64,000 nt of DNA from SpSt-501 sp037481615 (GTDB lineage Bacteria; Desulfobacterota; Desulfobacteria; Desulfobacterales; SpSt-501). Positions within the stretch are counted from its first letter, which is position 1, and the number at the start of each line of letters is the position of its first letter. The position numbers were made by a program, and so were the translations under genes. The notes below the pieces were generated by a model. It saw only the letters and a program-made list of their open reading frames with translations, searched no databases and had not been told where the DNA came from. The stretch lies in NCBI GenBank assembly GCA_037481615.1, contig JBBFLI010000015.1; one strand, written 5' to 3'. Below are positions 8,747 through 16,180 of the stretch, one piece after another.

Positions 8747-9433
8747 TCAGTGCTCGAGCTGCATGCCCCAGCCCTCGAAGAGAAAGAGGATCGCAAAGCC
8801 GTACCAGAGGGTGTAGACGACGTAGAAGACCAGCGCGAAGACCACGATCCACGCACGGTCGAGGATGCGTTGGGCCTCGACCCCGTAGAAATTGTAGGCG
8901 GGTTCGATCGCCTTCTGGTTGAGCTGGGCGACGACGCGCGCCTCCTTGAACTTCTTTTCCCCCTGGAGGGCTTTCTCGACCGCCTTGAAGGCACGGTACC
9001 AGACGAAGAGCGCCTCGCGCTCCGGAAACCCGGCGCGGCCGGAAACCGCCGCGCCCTCGTTGCGGTACATGGCGTCGGCGTCCTCGAGGGCCGCGGCGAT
9101 CATGGCCCCCAGTTCGCCGCTCAGCTTGAGTTTCTCCCCCTGGACGTTGACGAGGGCCCCGGCGCGCATGAAGAGGCGGGAGGCCTTCTCGGCCTGCGCG
9201 GCCGAATCGAGGCCGAAAGTGAGCTCCACCCGGCTTTGCCCCAGCTCGCGGATGTCCTCGCGCACCTTGGGGATGTAGTAGGCGGAACCCTTGGCGATCG
9301 AGTTGAAGAGGTTGTCCAAGTACTCGAGGGTGTTTTTGCCCTCGAAAAAAGGCAGGAAAATCAGCACGAGCACGACGAAGAAGCCGGCGAGCATGACCAG
9401 GCCGAGGGTGAATTCCTTTTTCTTGCGGATCAT
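8747..9433 (-). CDS. Unknown membrane protein with terminal TM segments (cluster A TauE partner)
   Basis: A 228-residue protein with no domain I recognise. An N-terminal basic stretch leads into TM1 (about residues 9-30). A soluble segment of about 155 residues, predicted extracytoplasmic, follows, with TM2 near 195-220 (IVVFALVFYVVYTLWYGFAI). The soluble part is charged and helical and has no cysteines. The stop of the TauE gene lies 4 bp upstream, so the two are surely cotranslated. A gene of similar layout (180 residues, TM at both ends) is paired with the TauE gene of cluster B, which suggests an accessory subunit of the permease. There is no convincing sequence identity between the two partners by eye. 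Confidence 0.7.
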   Translation of the reverse strand: MIRKKKEFTLGLVMLAGFFVVLVLIFLPFFEGKNTLEYLDNLFNSIAKGSAYYIPKVREDIRELGQSRVELTFGLDSAAQAEKASRLFMRAGALVNVQGEKLKLSGELGAMIAAALEDADAMYRNEGAAVSGRAGFPEREALFVWYRAFKAVEKALQGEKKFKEARVVAQLNQKAIEPAYNFYGVEAQRILDRAWIVVFALVFYVVYTLWYGFAILFLFEGWGMQLEH

Positions 9434-9437
9434 GGCC

Positions 9438-10751
9438 TCACCTCCTTCCGAGCAGGACGGGGATGTTCTTGAGGAAGGTCCCGATCACCCAGACCGCAAA
9501 CAGGCCGATCACGATGAAGAAGGCCCAGATGCCGATCGTGTCGAGAACCGCTCCGGTCTCCTTGGAGAGGGGGATGAGGCCGATGCTGCTCAGCTTGGCC
9601 GGCAGGGCGAAGATGCGGTTGATGAACCCGGCGAGGACCGAGAGGGCGAAGAAGCCGCGGATCGTGATCCCGGCCACGACCTTGGTCGCCATGGCCCCGA
9701 CCTGGATGCCGACGAGCGAGCCGAGCAGCATCCCCATCGCCAGCGTGTAGAAGATGAAGCCGTAGATCGCATACTGGCTGATCGAGGCGTAACCCGCGGT
9801 GAAGATGATCTGGAAGATGTCGGTCCCCACCGTGGTCATGGAGGAAACCCCCAGCACGTAAACGAAGATCGGGAAGGTGAGAAAGCCGCCGCCCACCCCC
9901 ATGATCCCGCCGGCCAGCCCGACGAGAAAGCCGCTCGCCACGAGAAACACCCAGGAGATGCCGCGGCCGCCGGGGACGAGATCGTGGTCGAAGCGCACCA
10001 TCGGGGGGATCCGCAGCGCCTGGAGCTTCCGGGGGAGGTCGCCCATTTCGGCGCCCTCGCTCTTCTTGCCGTGGGCCTCCCCCCCCTCGTGCGCCGGGGT
10101 TCCGCGCGGCGCGGTCTGCCGCCGGGTCACCTTGCGCGCCCCGAGGTAGTCGAAGAGGGAATAGAACCCGAGGAAGCCCAGGATGAGGGAGTAGATCGTC
10201 GTGATGAAGGCGTCGGAGATCACGGGGTTCAGCTCGTAGAAGAGCCGGTTGATCGTCCCGCCCGCGGTCGCCCCGCCGATCGCGCCGATCAGGAAGACCA
10301 CCGCAAGCGCCACCGACACGTTGCCGAGCTTGCGGTGGATGACGCTCCCCATGATCGCCTTGGCGAAGATGTGGAAGAGGTCGGTCCCCACCGCGAGGAT
10401 GCCCTTGACGCCCGCGCTCATCAGGGCGGGGGCGATGATGAAGCCGCCGCCGGCGCCGATGCACCCCGAGATGAGACCCGCCACCAACCCCACGAGGATG
10501 CTGACGAGGAAGATGGTCGTCGTGTAGTACGCCGGGCTGTAGGATTCCTTCCCGCCGAGCAGCCGGGGCAGCTCGCCGCCTGCGGAGTCGGCGAAGGCGA
10601 TGCCGAAGACCAGGGCGGGAAGCGTGAGCAGCAGCAGGATGGCCAGCCGCCTGCGGTCGCCGAGGATGCGGCGGGACACCTCGAGTTCCCAGCGGGCGTG
10701 GTGGCGGGCGCCGGCCAGCATGAACTGTCCGAGGGCTCTCAGAAAACTCAT
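9438..10751 (-). CDS. TauE/SafE family permease, large form (cluster A)
   Basis: A 437-residue polytopic protein. An N-terminal amphipathic/TM segment (about residues 35-55) comes before the two TauE/SafE halves. The half-motifs are GLISGCIGAGGGFIIAPALM and GLAGGIMGVGGGFLTFPIFV, each followed by a G-T-D-x-F-x-I-I/F segment (AVGTDLFHIFAKAI; TVGTDIFQIIFTAG). A cytoplasmic linker of about 60 charged residues separates the halves. The internal repeat points to an inverted or tandem two-fold structure. The substrate is probably a small anion such as a sulfur oxyanion or carboxylate; the sequence does not say which. The gene follows a receiver gene by 68 bp and precedes the membrane partner gene by 4 bp. 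Confidence 0.85.
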   Translation of the reverse strand: MSFLRALGQFMLAGARHHARWELEVSRRILGDRRRLAILLLLTLPALVFGIAFADSAGGELPRLLGGKESYSPAYYTTTIFLVSILVGLVAGLISGCIGAGGGFIIAPALMSAGVKGILAVGTDLFHIFAKAIMGSVIHRKLGNVSVALAVVFLIGAIGGATAGGTINRLFYELNPVISDAFITTIYSLILGFLGFYSLFDYLGARKVTRRQTAPRGTPAHEGGEAHGKKSEGAEMGDLPRKLQALRIPPMVRFDHDLVPGGRGISWVFLVASGFLVGLAGGIMGVGGGFLTFPIFVYVLGVSSMTTVGTDIFQIIFTAGYASISQYAIYGFIFYTLAMGMLLGSLVGIQVGAMATKVVAGITIRGFFALSVLAGFINRIFALPAKLSSIGLIPLSKETGAVLDTIGIWAFFIVIGLFAVWVIGTFLKNIPVLLGRR

Positions 10752-10819
10752 GTCGGTCCTCTCTCCTTGGTTTGGGGGTTGCGGGGACAGGGTCTTCTTC
10801 GGCCGTTTCCCGGCTCGGG

Positions 10820-11242
10820 TCAGGTTCGCGTTCCGATCACCTCCTCGAGCGAGCGGATTTTCTTCTCCTGCAGCGCCTTCTTCTGGTAGGCGTCTTCGAT
10901 CTTGTAGAGGAGCTCGTCCAGGTTGACCGGCTTCATCAGGTAATCGAAAGCCCCCGCCTGCAGGCAGTCCCGGGCGATCTCGAGGTTGGCGTGGCCCGTG
11001 AGGAGAATCACCTCGATCAGGGGGTGGGCGCCCTTGATCGCGCGCAGAGCGGCGATCCCGTCCATGCCCTGCATGCGCACATCCAGCACGACGACGTCGG
11101 CGGGGTGGGCGGCCAGCCAGGCGAGCGCCTCCTCGCCGCTTTTGGCCCCGAAGGCCGCGAGGTTGCGCTTCTGCATACGCTTGAGAAGGGTTTCGAGAAA
11201 GTCGGGTTCGTCGTCGACGAACAGAACGCGCACGTCGCTCAC
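10820..11242 (-). CDS. Single-domain response regulator (cluster A)
   Basis: Receiver-only protein of 140 residues from the GTG at 11242, which has AGGAGG seven bases upstream. The longer ATG frame at 11305 adds 21 residues that do not resemble a receiver. Signature residues: FVDDEPDF, phospho-acceptor in VVLDVRMQG, LLTGHAN and Lys in DYLMKPVN. A helical tail of about 20 residues (YQKKALQEKKIRSLEEV) may dimerise or contact a target. It is placed between the second receiver gene and the TauE permease, preceded by its own sigma-70-like promoter, so it may be made with the permease even when the upstream kinase is not. Confidence 0.88.
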   Translation of the reverse strand: MSDVRVLFVDDEPDFLETLLKRMQKRNLAAFGAKSGEEALAWLAAHPADVVVLDVRMQGMDGIAALRAIKGAHPLIEVILLTGHANLEIARDCLQAGAFDYLMKPVNLDELLYKIEDAYQKKALQEKKIRSLEEVIGTRT

Positions 11243-11312
11243 GAGCGCCTCCTGGAGGCCTGCCTGCGGCGGTCCTGTCGACCGCCTCGGGATGCAATGA
11301 GGCAAGGCAGCT

Positions 11313-11342
11313 TATATACCGCCGGGGCGGCGGCCGATTCAA
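11313..11342 (-). promoter_or_regulatory. Candidate sigma-70-type promoter inside cluster A
   Basis: In the 116-bp gap between the two receiver genes the minus strand reads TTGAAT, 18 bases, TATATA, followed about 70 bases later by the GTG of the second receiver. A run of nine T residues on the minus strand lies just before it. The match is partial (4 of 6 in each box) but is striking against the very GC-rich background. It would give an internal transcript for receiver, TauE permease, membrane partner and PEP-synthase-like gene. Confidence 0.4.
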
Positions 11343-11358
11343 TAAAAAAAAAGGGGGA

Positions 11359-11742
11359 TCAGGAGATCTTGCCGCGGGCCTTTTCCAGGGCCGACTCGAT
11401 CTTGGCGACGAGCTCGTCGATCGCGCAGGGTTTGGTGAGGTAGTCGTGGGCGCCGAGCTTCACGGCTTCCAGAGCCGTGTCGATCGATCCGTGCCCGGTC
11501 AGGATGATCGTCTCCACGAGCAGGCCGAGCTTGAGCATTTCGCGGAAGGTGCTGATTCCGTCCAGCCCGGGCATCTTGAGATCGAGCACGAGCACGTCGA
11601 AAGGCTGCTCCTCGAGGGCGCGGATGGCCGCATCCCCGCTGTTCACGGCCGTCACCCGGTAGCCGCGGTGGGTGAGCAGCCGGCTGATGTTGCGGGTGAA
11701 GATCTCCTCGTCGTCGACCAGCAGCACGTGCGCTTGCGGCAT
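11359..11742 (-). CDS. Single-domain response regulator (cluster A, first receiver)
   Basis: A 127-residue receiver: LLVDDEEIF, phospho-acceptor Asp in VLVLDLKMPGLDG, ILTGHGSIDTALEAV and the Lys in DYLTKPCAIDEL. A strong ribosome site (GGAAAGGAGG) precedes the ATG. It lies 23 bp after the kinase gene at 11766 and is the most likely direct partner of that kinase. With two receivers and one kinase here and another kinase/receiver pair at 3.9-6.0 kb, cluster A encodes three receivers without any DNA-binding output domain. That suggests signalling to proteins rather than promoters. Confidence 0.88.
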   Translation of the reverse strand: MPQAHVLLVDDEEIFTRNISRLLTHRGYRVTAVNSGDAAIRALEEQPFDVLVLDLKMPGLDGISTFREMLKLGLLVETIILTGHGSIDTALEAVKLGAHDYLTKPCAIDELVAKIESALEKARGKIS

Positions 11743-11765
11743 GGACTCCTCCTTTCCCCCTCCGC

Positions 11766-13550
11766 TCAGGCGTCCTGCGTGCGATCAGCGAGGGAATGGC
11801 GCAGATCCTGCGGGGGTTCGTAGGGCAGCTCGATCGTGAACTCCGTCCCCTTCCCCGGCTCGCTCGCCGCGCGGATCGTGCCGCCCAGGCGCTGGACGAT
11901 CCCGTAGGTGATGGCCAGCCCCAGGCCGGTCCCCTTGCCCACGGCCTTGGTCGTGAAAAAGGGGTCGAAGATGCGCGGCAGGTGCTCCGGGCGGATGCCC
12001 CTGCCGGTGTCGGCGACGTGGAGCCGGAAGCGCCGGGCGGCGGAATCGGCGCGGGTGGTGATGCGGATGGCCCCGTAGGGTTTTTCCTCGTGGGCGTCGA
12101 TCGCGTTGGTGAAGAGGTTGAGCAGCACCTGCTGCAGTTGCGAGGGGTCGGAGACCACGGGCGGGAGCGCCGGGTCGAGCTCGGCGGTGAAGCGGATCCC
12201 GCTCGTTTTCGCCTCGCGCTCCATGAGCTCGATCACCTCGCGGACGAAAGCATTCACATCCAGCGTTTCGAGCTTCGACTCCGTGCGCCGCGCGAAACGC
12301 AGGAGATTCTGGGTGATCCGCTTGCAGCGCTGCACCTGGACGTCGATCTGGTTCATCGAGTCCTCGAACTGTTCGCGGAACTCGCCCTCCGGAAGCGGGT
12401 GGCGCGCGGCGCAGTCGAGGAGCAACTGACGCTCGGTCAGCAGGATGGCGAGCGGGTTGTTGATCTCGTGGGCCACCCCGGCCGAGAGCTCCCCGATGGC
12501 GGCGAGTTTGCCCGCCTGGAGGAGCTGTTCGTTCAGCCGTTCGGCCTCGGCGTCGCGGCGCCGGATCAGGCCGATCATGTGGCGCGTGATGCCCACGGTC
12601 GCGAGGACGATGGTCGCCGCGCTGACCAGGAGAAAGATGAGCGTCCAGCGGTTCGCGTGGTTCACGTCGGCGAAGGCCTCGTCGTGGTCCTGCTGGACCA
12701 CGAGCAGCCAGCGCGGGGCCTTGAGCCAGGCCTCGCAGGCGATCTGGCGCGCAAGAGGCTTGCCTGCCGGGTCCGTCGCGTTCTCGATCGTGCGCAGCCG
12801 GATTTCCGGGTGCGGCTCGCCGACGGGGTAGGGGGCCCTTTCCATGATCGCCGCACGCCCGCGGGGGCTCGTCTGGTAGAGCCCTTCCGCGTTCAGGAGA
12901 TAGACCATGCCCGTCCGACCGATGCGGACGTTCTCGACGAGCGCCCGGAAGGCCTCGGTGTGGATGGTCGCGCGCAGGATCCAGGCATCCTCGCCGTCGG
13001 CGTGGGTCACGGCGATGATGAAGTGGGGCTCGCGGCGGAAGCCCATGAACATGTCGCTCACGTAGACGCCCCGCTCCATGACCCGCTGAAACCAGTGCTC
13101 GCGCGAGTAGTTCCGGCTCCAGAGGTCGTAGGGGCCGACGTAGGCGCGGTGGAGTCCGTCCTTGCCGATGACCCCGAGATCGGTGAGGGTCCTTTCCTCC
13201 TGGTTGAAGAGGGCGAAGACCCGCTCGAGCGCACCGGGGGCGGTGAGCCGGGCGAGATCGTGGGTGCGGGCGACGAGCTGGAGCTTGGCGGTCTGTTCGC
13301 CGAGGAACCGCTCGATCACGCGGCGGTGGTCTTCCACCTGGGACTGGAAGAAATCGAGCATGCGCTCGCGGGCGAATCGCGAATAATGGAGGTTGATCCC
13401 CCAGCCGACCAGCAGCAGGGGGACGAGGGAGCAGAGCACCGTGAGCGCGATGAACCGCCAGAAGAGCCGCGTGTAGTGGCCGCCGCGGGCCGCGCCGCCC
13501 GCGGGGGACGCCTCCTGCGGTCGACCCGCGGCGGGGGCGTTGTTCGTCAT
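11766..13550 (-). CDS. Cache-domain sensor histidine kinase (cluster A, first gene)
   Basis: A 594-residue membrane kinase: TM1 about 30-52, double-Cache-type sensor to about residue 290, TM2 about 302-322, HisKA with His361 in GVAHEINNPL, and HATPase with NLFTNAID, ADTGRGI and GKGTGLGLA. The sensor shares AYVGPYDL, a RGV.VSD.. segment and FRREPHFIIAV with the kinase at 4389-6050. The start at 13550 has GGAGGT seven bases upstream; a longer frame to 13631 encodes an arginine-rich, non-homologous lead and is rejected. It is the first gene of the cluster A operon and lies downstream of a sigma-54-like element (13675-13690) and a 19-bp palindrome (13795-13813). Confidence 0.9.
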   Translation of the reverse strand: MTNNAPAAGRPQEASPAGGAARGGHYTRLFWRFIALTVLCSLVPLLLVGWGINLHYSRFARERMLDFFQSQVEDHRRVIERFLGEQTAKLQLVARTHDLARLTAPGALERVFALFNQEERTLTDLGVIGKDGLHRAYVGPYDLWSRNYSREHWFQRVMERGVYVSDMFMGFRREPHFIIAVTHADGEDAWILRATIHTEAFRALVENVRIGRTGMVYLLNAEGLYQTSPRGRAAIMERAPYPVGEPHPEIRLRTIENATDPAGKPLARQIACEAWLKAPRWLLVVQQDHDEAFADVNHANRWTLIFLLVSAATIVLATVGITRHMIGLIRRRDAEAERLNEQLLQAGKLAAIGELSAGVAHEINNPLAILLTERQLLLDCAARHPLPEGEFREQFEDSMNQIDVQVQRCKRITQNLLRFARRTESKLETLDVNAFVREVIELMEREAKTSGIRFTAELDPALPPVVSDPSQLQQVLLNLFTNAIDAHEEKPYGAIRITTRADSAARRFRLHVADTGRGIRPEHLPRIFDPFFTTKAVGKGTGLGLAITYGIVQRLGGTIRAASEPGKGTEFTIELPYEPPQDLRHSLADRTQDA

Positions 13551-13674
13551 GCGCACCTCCGCAGCCCTTGCCGGCCGGTGGGCGGCGGGGCAAAGGACGC
13601 ACCATCGACCCCGCCGCCTTCTCCGCCGCAATCGAGGTCCGGCAGCCTTCCGGGACCTTCCGCCGGTCGAAAAC

Positions 13675-13690
13675 TACAAGAAGCGTGCCA
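13675..13690 (-). promoter_or_regulatory. Candidate sigma-54 promoter of cluster A
   Basis: The minus strand reads TGGCACGCTTCTTGTA: a perfect -24 box (TGGCAC), correct spacing and a -12 box TTGTA in place of TTGCA. The same TTGTA variant occurs upstream of the cytidylate-kinase-like gene. Transcription would start about 115 bases before the kinase ATG at 13550. The NtrC-type site proposed at 13795-13813 lies about 105 bp further upstream, a normal distance for an enhancer. Confidence 0.5.
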
Positions 13691-13794
13691 CCGACTCCCG
13701 ACGCGGCGATCCGGGAAGGTTTGGGAAAAGCAAGGCGATCCCCGTGGGTCTGCGCGAGGAGACGGGGTCGCTTCGGTGCCGGGAGCCGCCGAGG

Positions 13795-13813
13795 TGTCGC
13801 TCGGCGGGTGACA
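13795..13813. promoter_or_regulatory. Putative enhancer-binding-protein site (TGTC-N11-GACA palindrome, copy 1)
   Basis: The sequence TGTCGCTCGGCGGGTGACA is an imperfect 19-bp palindrome whose right arm, GGGTGACA, is identical to the perfect copy at 27474. It lies 105 bp upstream of the -24 box at 13690. It is one of four copies, all in non-coding DNA. The binding protein is inferred, most plausibly the NtrC-type regulator at 22728-24125. Confidence 0.5.
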
Positions 13814-13931
13814 GGCCGGGCGCCGCGGTGCACGATGCTCCGGTCGGGTCAGCGGAAATGCTGACGATTGCCGGCCCGCTGAACCCGGCTCCGGGCAGGA
13901 TCGGGTCCGGTTCTTTGCTGGTCGTAGGGGA

Positions 13932-13955
13932 GGGGACCCCGTTTCCGGGGTCCCC
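13932..13955. terminator. Perfect 10-bp hairpin, terminator-like
   Basis: The arms ggggaccccg and cggggtcccc are perfect inverse complements around a 4-base loop. There is no clear U run on either side, so intrinsic termination is doubtful. It lies about 310 bp beyond the stop of the minus-strand spermidine-synthase-like gene and 240 bp upstream of the proposed sigma-54 element. It could block read-through into cluster A. Confidence 0.4.
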
Positions 13956-14206
13956 TTGCGCAAGGAGGTCGGCAGGCGGAGATGGGGTGTCCCTCCTTGG
14001 CGAGCCGTTTTCAGAGAAGCCCCTTTGCTCCGTATGCGGGGCAGAGGCTGCGTTGCCGCCCGAGGCTTCCCGCAGAGTCGAATTCAAAAAAAATGCCAAC
14101 CGATGCAGTTCGGCCGGGAAAGACCGCCCGCCGGCCGCGATCGTTGAGCGGAAAAACGACTTCGGCGGGGAGGGCGGGCGAAGAGGGCGCTGGCGGCGAG
14201 GCCCCC

Positions 14207-14225
14207 TGTCACCTGGGCCATGACA
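14207..14225. promoter_or_regulatory. Putative enhancer-binding-protein site (TGTC-N11-GACA palindrome, copy 4, weaker)
   Basis: TGTCACCTGGGCCATGACA has the outer TGTC/GACA and the left-arm TGTCACC of the best copy, but a divergent right arm (CCATGACA). It lies about 515 bp upstream of the sigma-54-like element at 13690. It could be a distal or secondary site for the same protein, or a chance match. Confidence 0.3.
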
Positions 14226-14264
14226 GTCCCGGCGGGTTTTCGCCCGCCGAGTGGACAGCCGGGG

Positions 14265-15595
14265 CTACTTGAACACCGTGAACAGGTTGCTGTAGTCGTC
14301 GGTCCAGATGCGCAGGCCCTGCCTCGCCGCGGGAGCTTTGGCGGCCTCGAGAATCCCCGGGTCGCCGAGCGGCGTCGAGGAGACGGGAACCCGGCGGGCC
14401 CCGAAGATCTCCTCCTCTTCGACCGGCTCGTTTTCGATCGGGACGGCGTACTTCCGCGCATCGCGGGCCAAGGCCTCGGCCGCGCAGACGAGGTCCGGGT
14501 GGTGGTTCGAGAGGTGGAGCGCCAAGACGCCCTCGGGCCTCAGGTGCCGGAAATAGAGCTGCAAGGCCTCCCGCGTGAGGAGATGGGGGGGATGGCGTCG
14601 CCGGAGAAGGCGTCCACCACGAGGACATCGAAGTGCTGGGTTTCTTCGCCTTCGAGGACGAGCCGACGCTCTCCGATCACGACCTCCACGAATCCTTCGG
14701 CCTGTGCGAGGAAGGTGAAGTGTTCGCGGGCGAGCTTCTCGACCAGCGGGTTGATCTCGTGGAACCGGTCGGCGTCGCCCGGCTGCGAATAGGCCGCCGG
14801 TGTCCCGACCCCGAGTCCGATCAACCCCACGCGCAAGGGGCGGCCGCTCCTTCCCCGCCGCAACCTCGCCGCCCCGGAGTCCGGGCCGTAGTAGGCCGTG
14901 GGGCGCAAACGCCGTTCCGGAGCGGCGAACTGCACGCCGTGCGCCACCGTCCCGTGAAGCAGGACCCGGGTTTCGAACCCGGAGCCCGGGAGATGCCGGG
15001 TGACCCGCAGGCTGCCGGAGAAATTGCGCGCCATCGCCACCGTCTTCTCGCCAGGGCGGTAGAGGAAGGCGCCCGAGCCGGCGGCCATGGCGGCGAGAAC
15101 CAGACCGGCGATCGCGGGGGGGCCACCCTTCGCGGAAATGGGCGAGGAAGAGGAGGGCGGCGCAGGCGGTGAGCGCCAGGGGCGTTTCCATGGAGCGGCT
15201 GGACGCGAGCGGGGCCGCCCCCCCGCCCCCCCCGACAAGGAGGCCCCCGAGCGCCCCGCCCACGGAGATGGCGAGATCAAGGCGGTCAGGTGGGAGGGGG
15301 AGGGTTTTCGTGCGGCCAATTCGCCGCGGCAGAACATGCAGCAGGCGAAGAGGCCGCCGGAGAAGACGCTGATCACGAGTCCGATCCGGGTCGTGGAGTC
15401 GTAGCGCAGGATCCCGCACATGAGCAAGAGCAGCACGATCGCAAGCGGACCCGGATGGAGCGGGCGGTCATAGAGGTTCTCCCCCAGGAAACACGGGAGA
15501 AAGGCGCTGAGCGAGATCGTGGCCGCGTAAGCCGGCATGGCTTGTTCAGGGGTCGGCTCGAAATTGACTTCGGCCCGGCGCTGGACTACTAGCAA
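14265..15595 (-). pseudogene. Spermidine-synthase-like protein, reading frame broken three times
   Basis: Reassembling two frames gives one protein: membrane segments (about 15538-15270), then an aminopropyltransferase-like Rossmann domain with VGLIGLGVGTPAAYS, DADRFHEINPLVEK, VLVVDAFSGDAIPP and HLLTREALQLYFRHLRPEGVLALHLSNHH. It ends in DDYSNLF at a TAG at 14265. The frame changes near 15265 (one base short), at the C7 run near 15115-15121 (one base too many) and at the C7 run at 14585-14591 (one base short). Two of the three breaks lie in homopolymers, so assembly or sequencing error is as likely as true decay. The N-terminus also looks short for fused membrane/spermidine-synthase proteins. 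Relatives are SpeE-like, but function outside true polyamine synthesis is common. Start uncertain (15595 or 15538). Confidence 0.65.
15564..15592 (+). promoter_or_regulatory. Candidate sigma-70-type promoter of orphan receiver
   Basis: Plus strand: TTGACT, 17 bases, TACTAG, ending about 54 bases before the ATG at 15646. The -35 box is a 5 of 6 match, but the -10 box is weak. Confidence 0.3.
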
Positions 15596-15645
15596 GCCAG
15601 AGGCCCCCGGGCGGGTTCAACGGGACACCGGGCGGAGGGAAGGGG

Positions 15646-16050
15646 ATGCGGGGAAAAGTGCGGGTGTTGATCGCGGACGACGAGGAGCGCTTCGTCCAGT
15701 CTCTCGCGAAGGTGCTCCGGAACCGGGAGATGGAAATTCTGACCGCGCGCGACGGCGCCGCGGCGCTGCAGCTCCTCTCGTGCACGGAATGCGACGTGGT
15801 CGTCCTCGACCTGCGCATGCCGGGCATGGACGGGCTCACCGTGTTGAAGGAGATCCGCAAGAGCCGACCGCTGCTCCCGGTGATCCTGCTGAGCGGGCAT
15901 CTGGATGTCGAAAGCTGCCGGCTCGCCTGCGACGAGGGGGCGGAGGAGGTGTTGATGAAACCTTGCCCGATCGACACCCTGGCGACCGCCATCGAGAACG
16001 CAAGCGAACGCAAGGCGATCGCCGAGGAAGTATCGGCCAGACGCCCCTGA
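15646..16050 (+). CDS. Orphan single-domain response regulator
   Basis: A 134-residue receiver-only protein: VLIADDEERF, phospho-acceptor Asp in VVVLDLRMPGMDG, ILLSGHLDVE and the Lys in EVLMKPCP. It is encoded alone on the plus strand, between the broken spermidine-synthase-like gene and the convergent PEP-synthase-like gene B. The nearest kinase is at 24115-26292. Cluster B thus also contains a receiver without output domain, mirroring cluster A. The start is set by the good ribosome site GGAGGGAAGGGG. Confidence 0.85.
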   Translation: MRGKVRVLIADDEERFVQSLAKVLRNREMEILTARDGAAALQLLSCTECDVVVLDLRMPGMDGLTVLKEIRKSRPLLPVILLSGHLDVESCRLACDEGAEEVLMKPCPIDTLATAIENASERKAIAEEVSARRP

Positions 16051-16180
16051 ACCCTCCTTCACCCCCCACTCGATTCCAACCCCGGCGGCGGAAGCCGCAG
16101 TGCCCCATCCGCCGGCGAAAGCCGTCGGCGGCGGCCGGCCGCCGCCGAGGAGGAGACAGGAAGCCCATCGTTTCGCCCGT

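Larger units (their letters stand above)
13551..14264. other. 714-bp intergenic region upstream of cluster A
   Basis: No convincing gene on either strand; short open frames here have no recognisable sequence. On the minus strand it holds a sigma-54-like element (13675-13690) facing the kinase gene and, further upstream, two copies of a TGTC-N11-GACA palindrome (13795-13813 and 14207-14225). There is also a perfect 10-bp hairpin at 13932-13955. A short A-rich patch occurs near 14085-14095. The region therefore looks regulatory. Confidence 0.6.

Noticed and set aside
14965..14990. A cgggtttcgaacccgg segment resembling a tRNA T-arm
   Set aside because: It is a palindrome inside the spermidine-synthase-like coding region; no acceptor, D or anticodon stems flank it.
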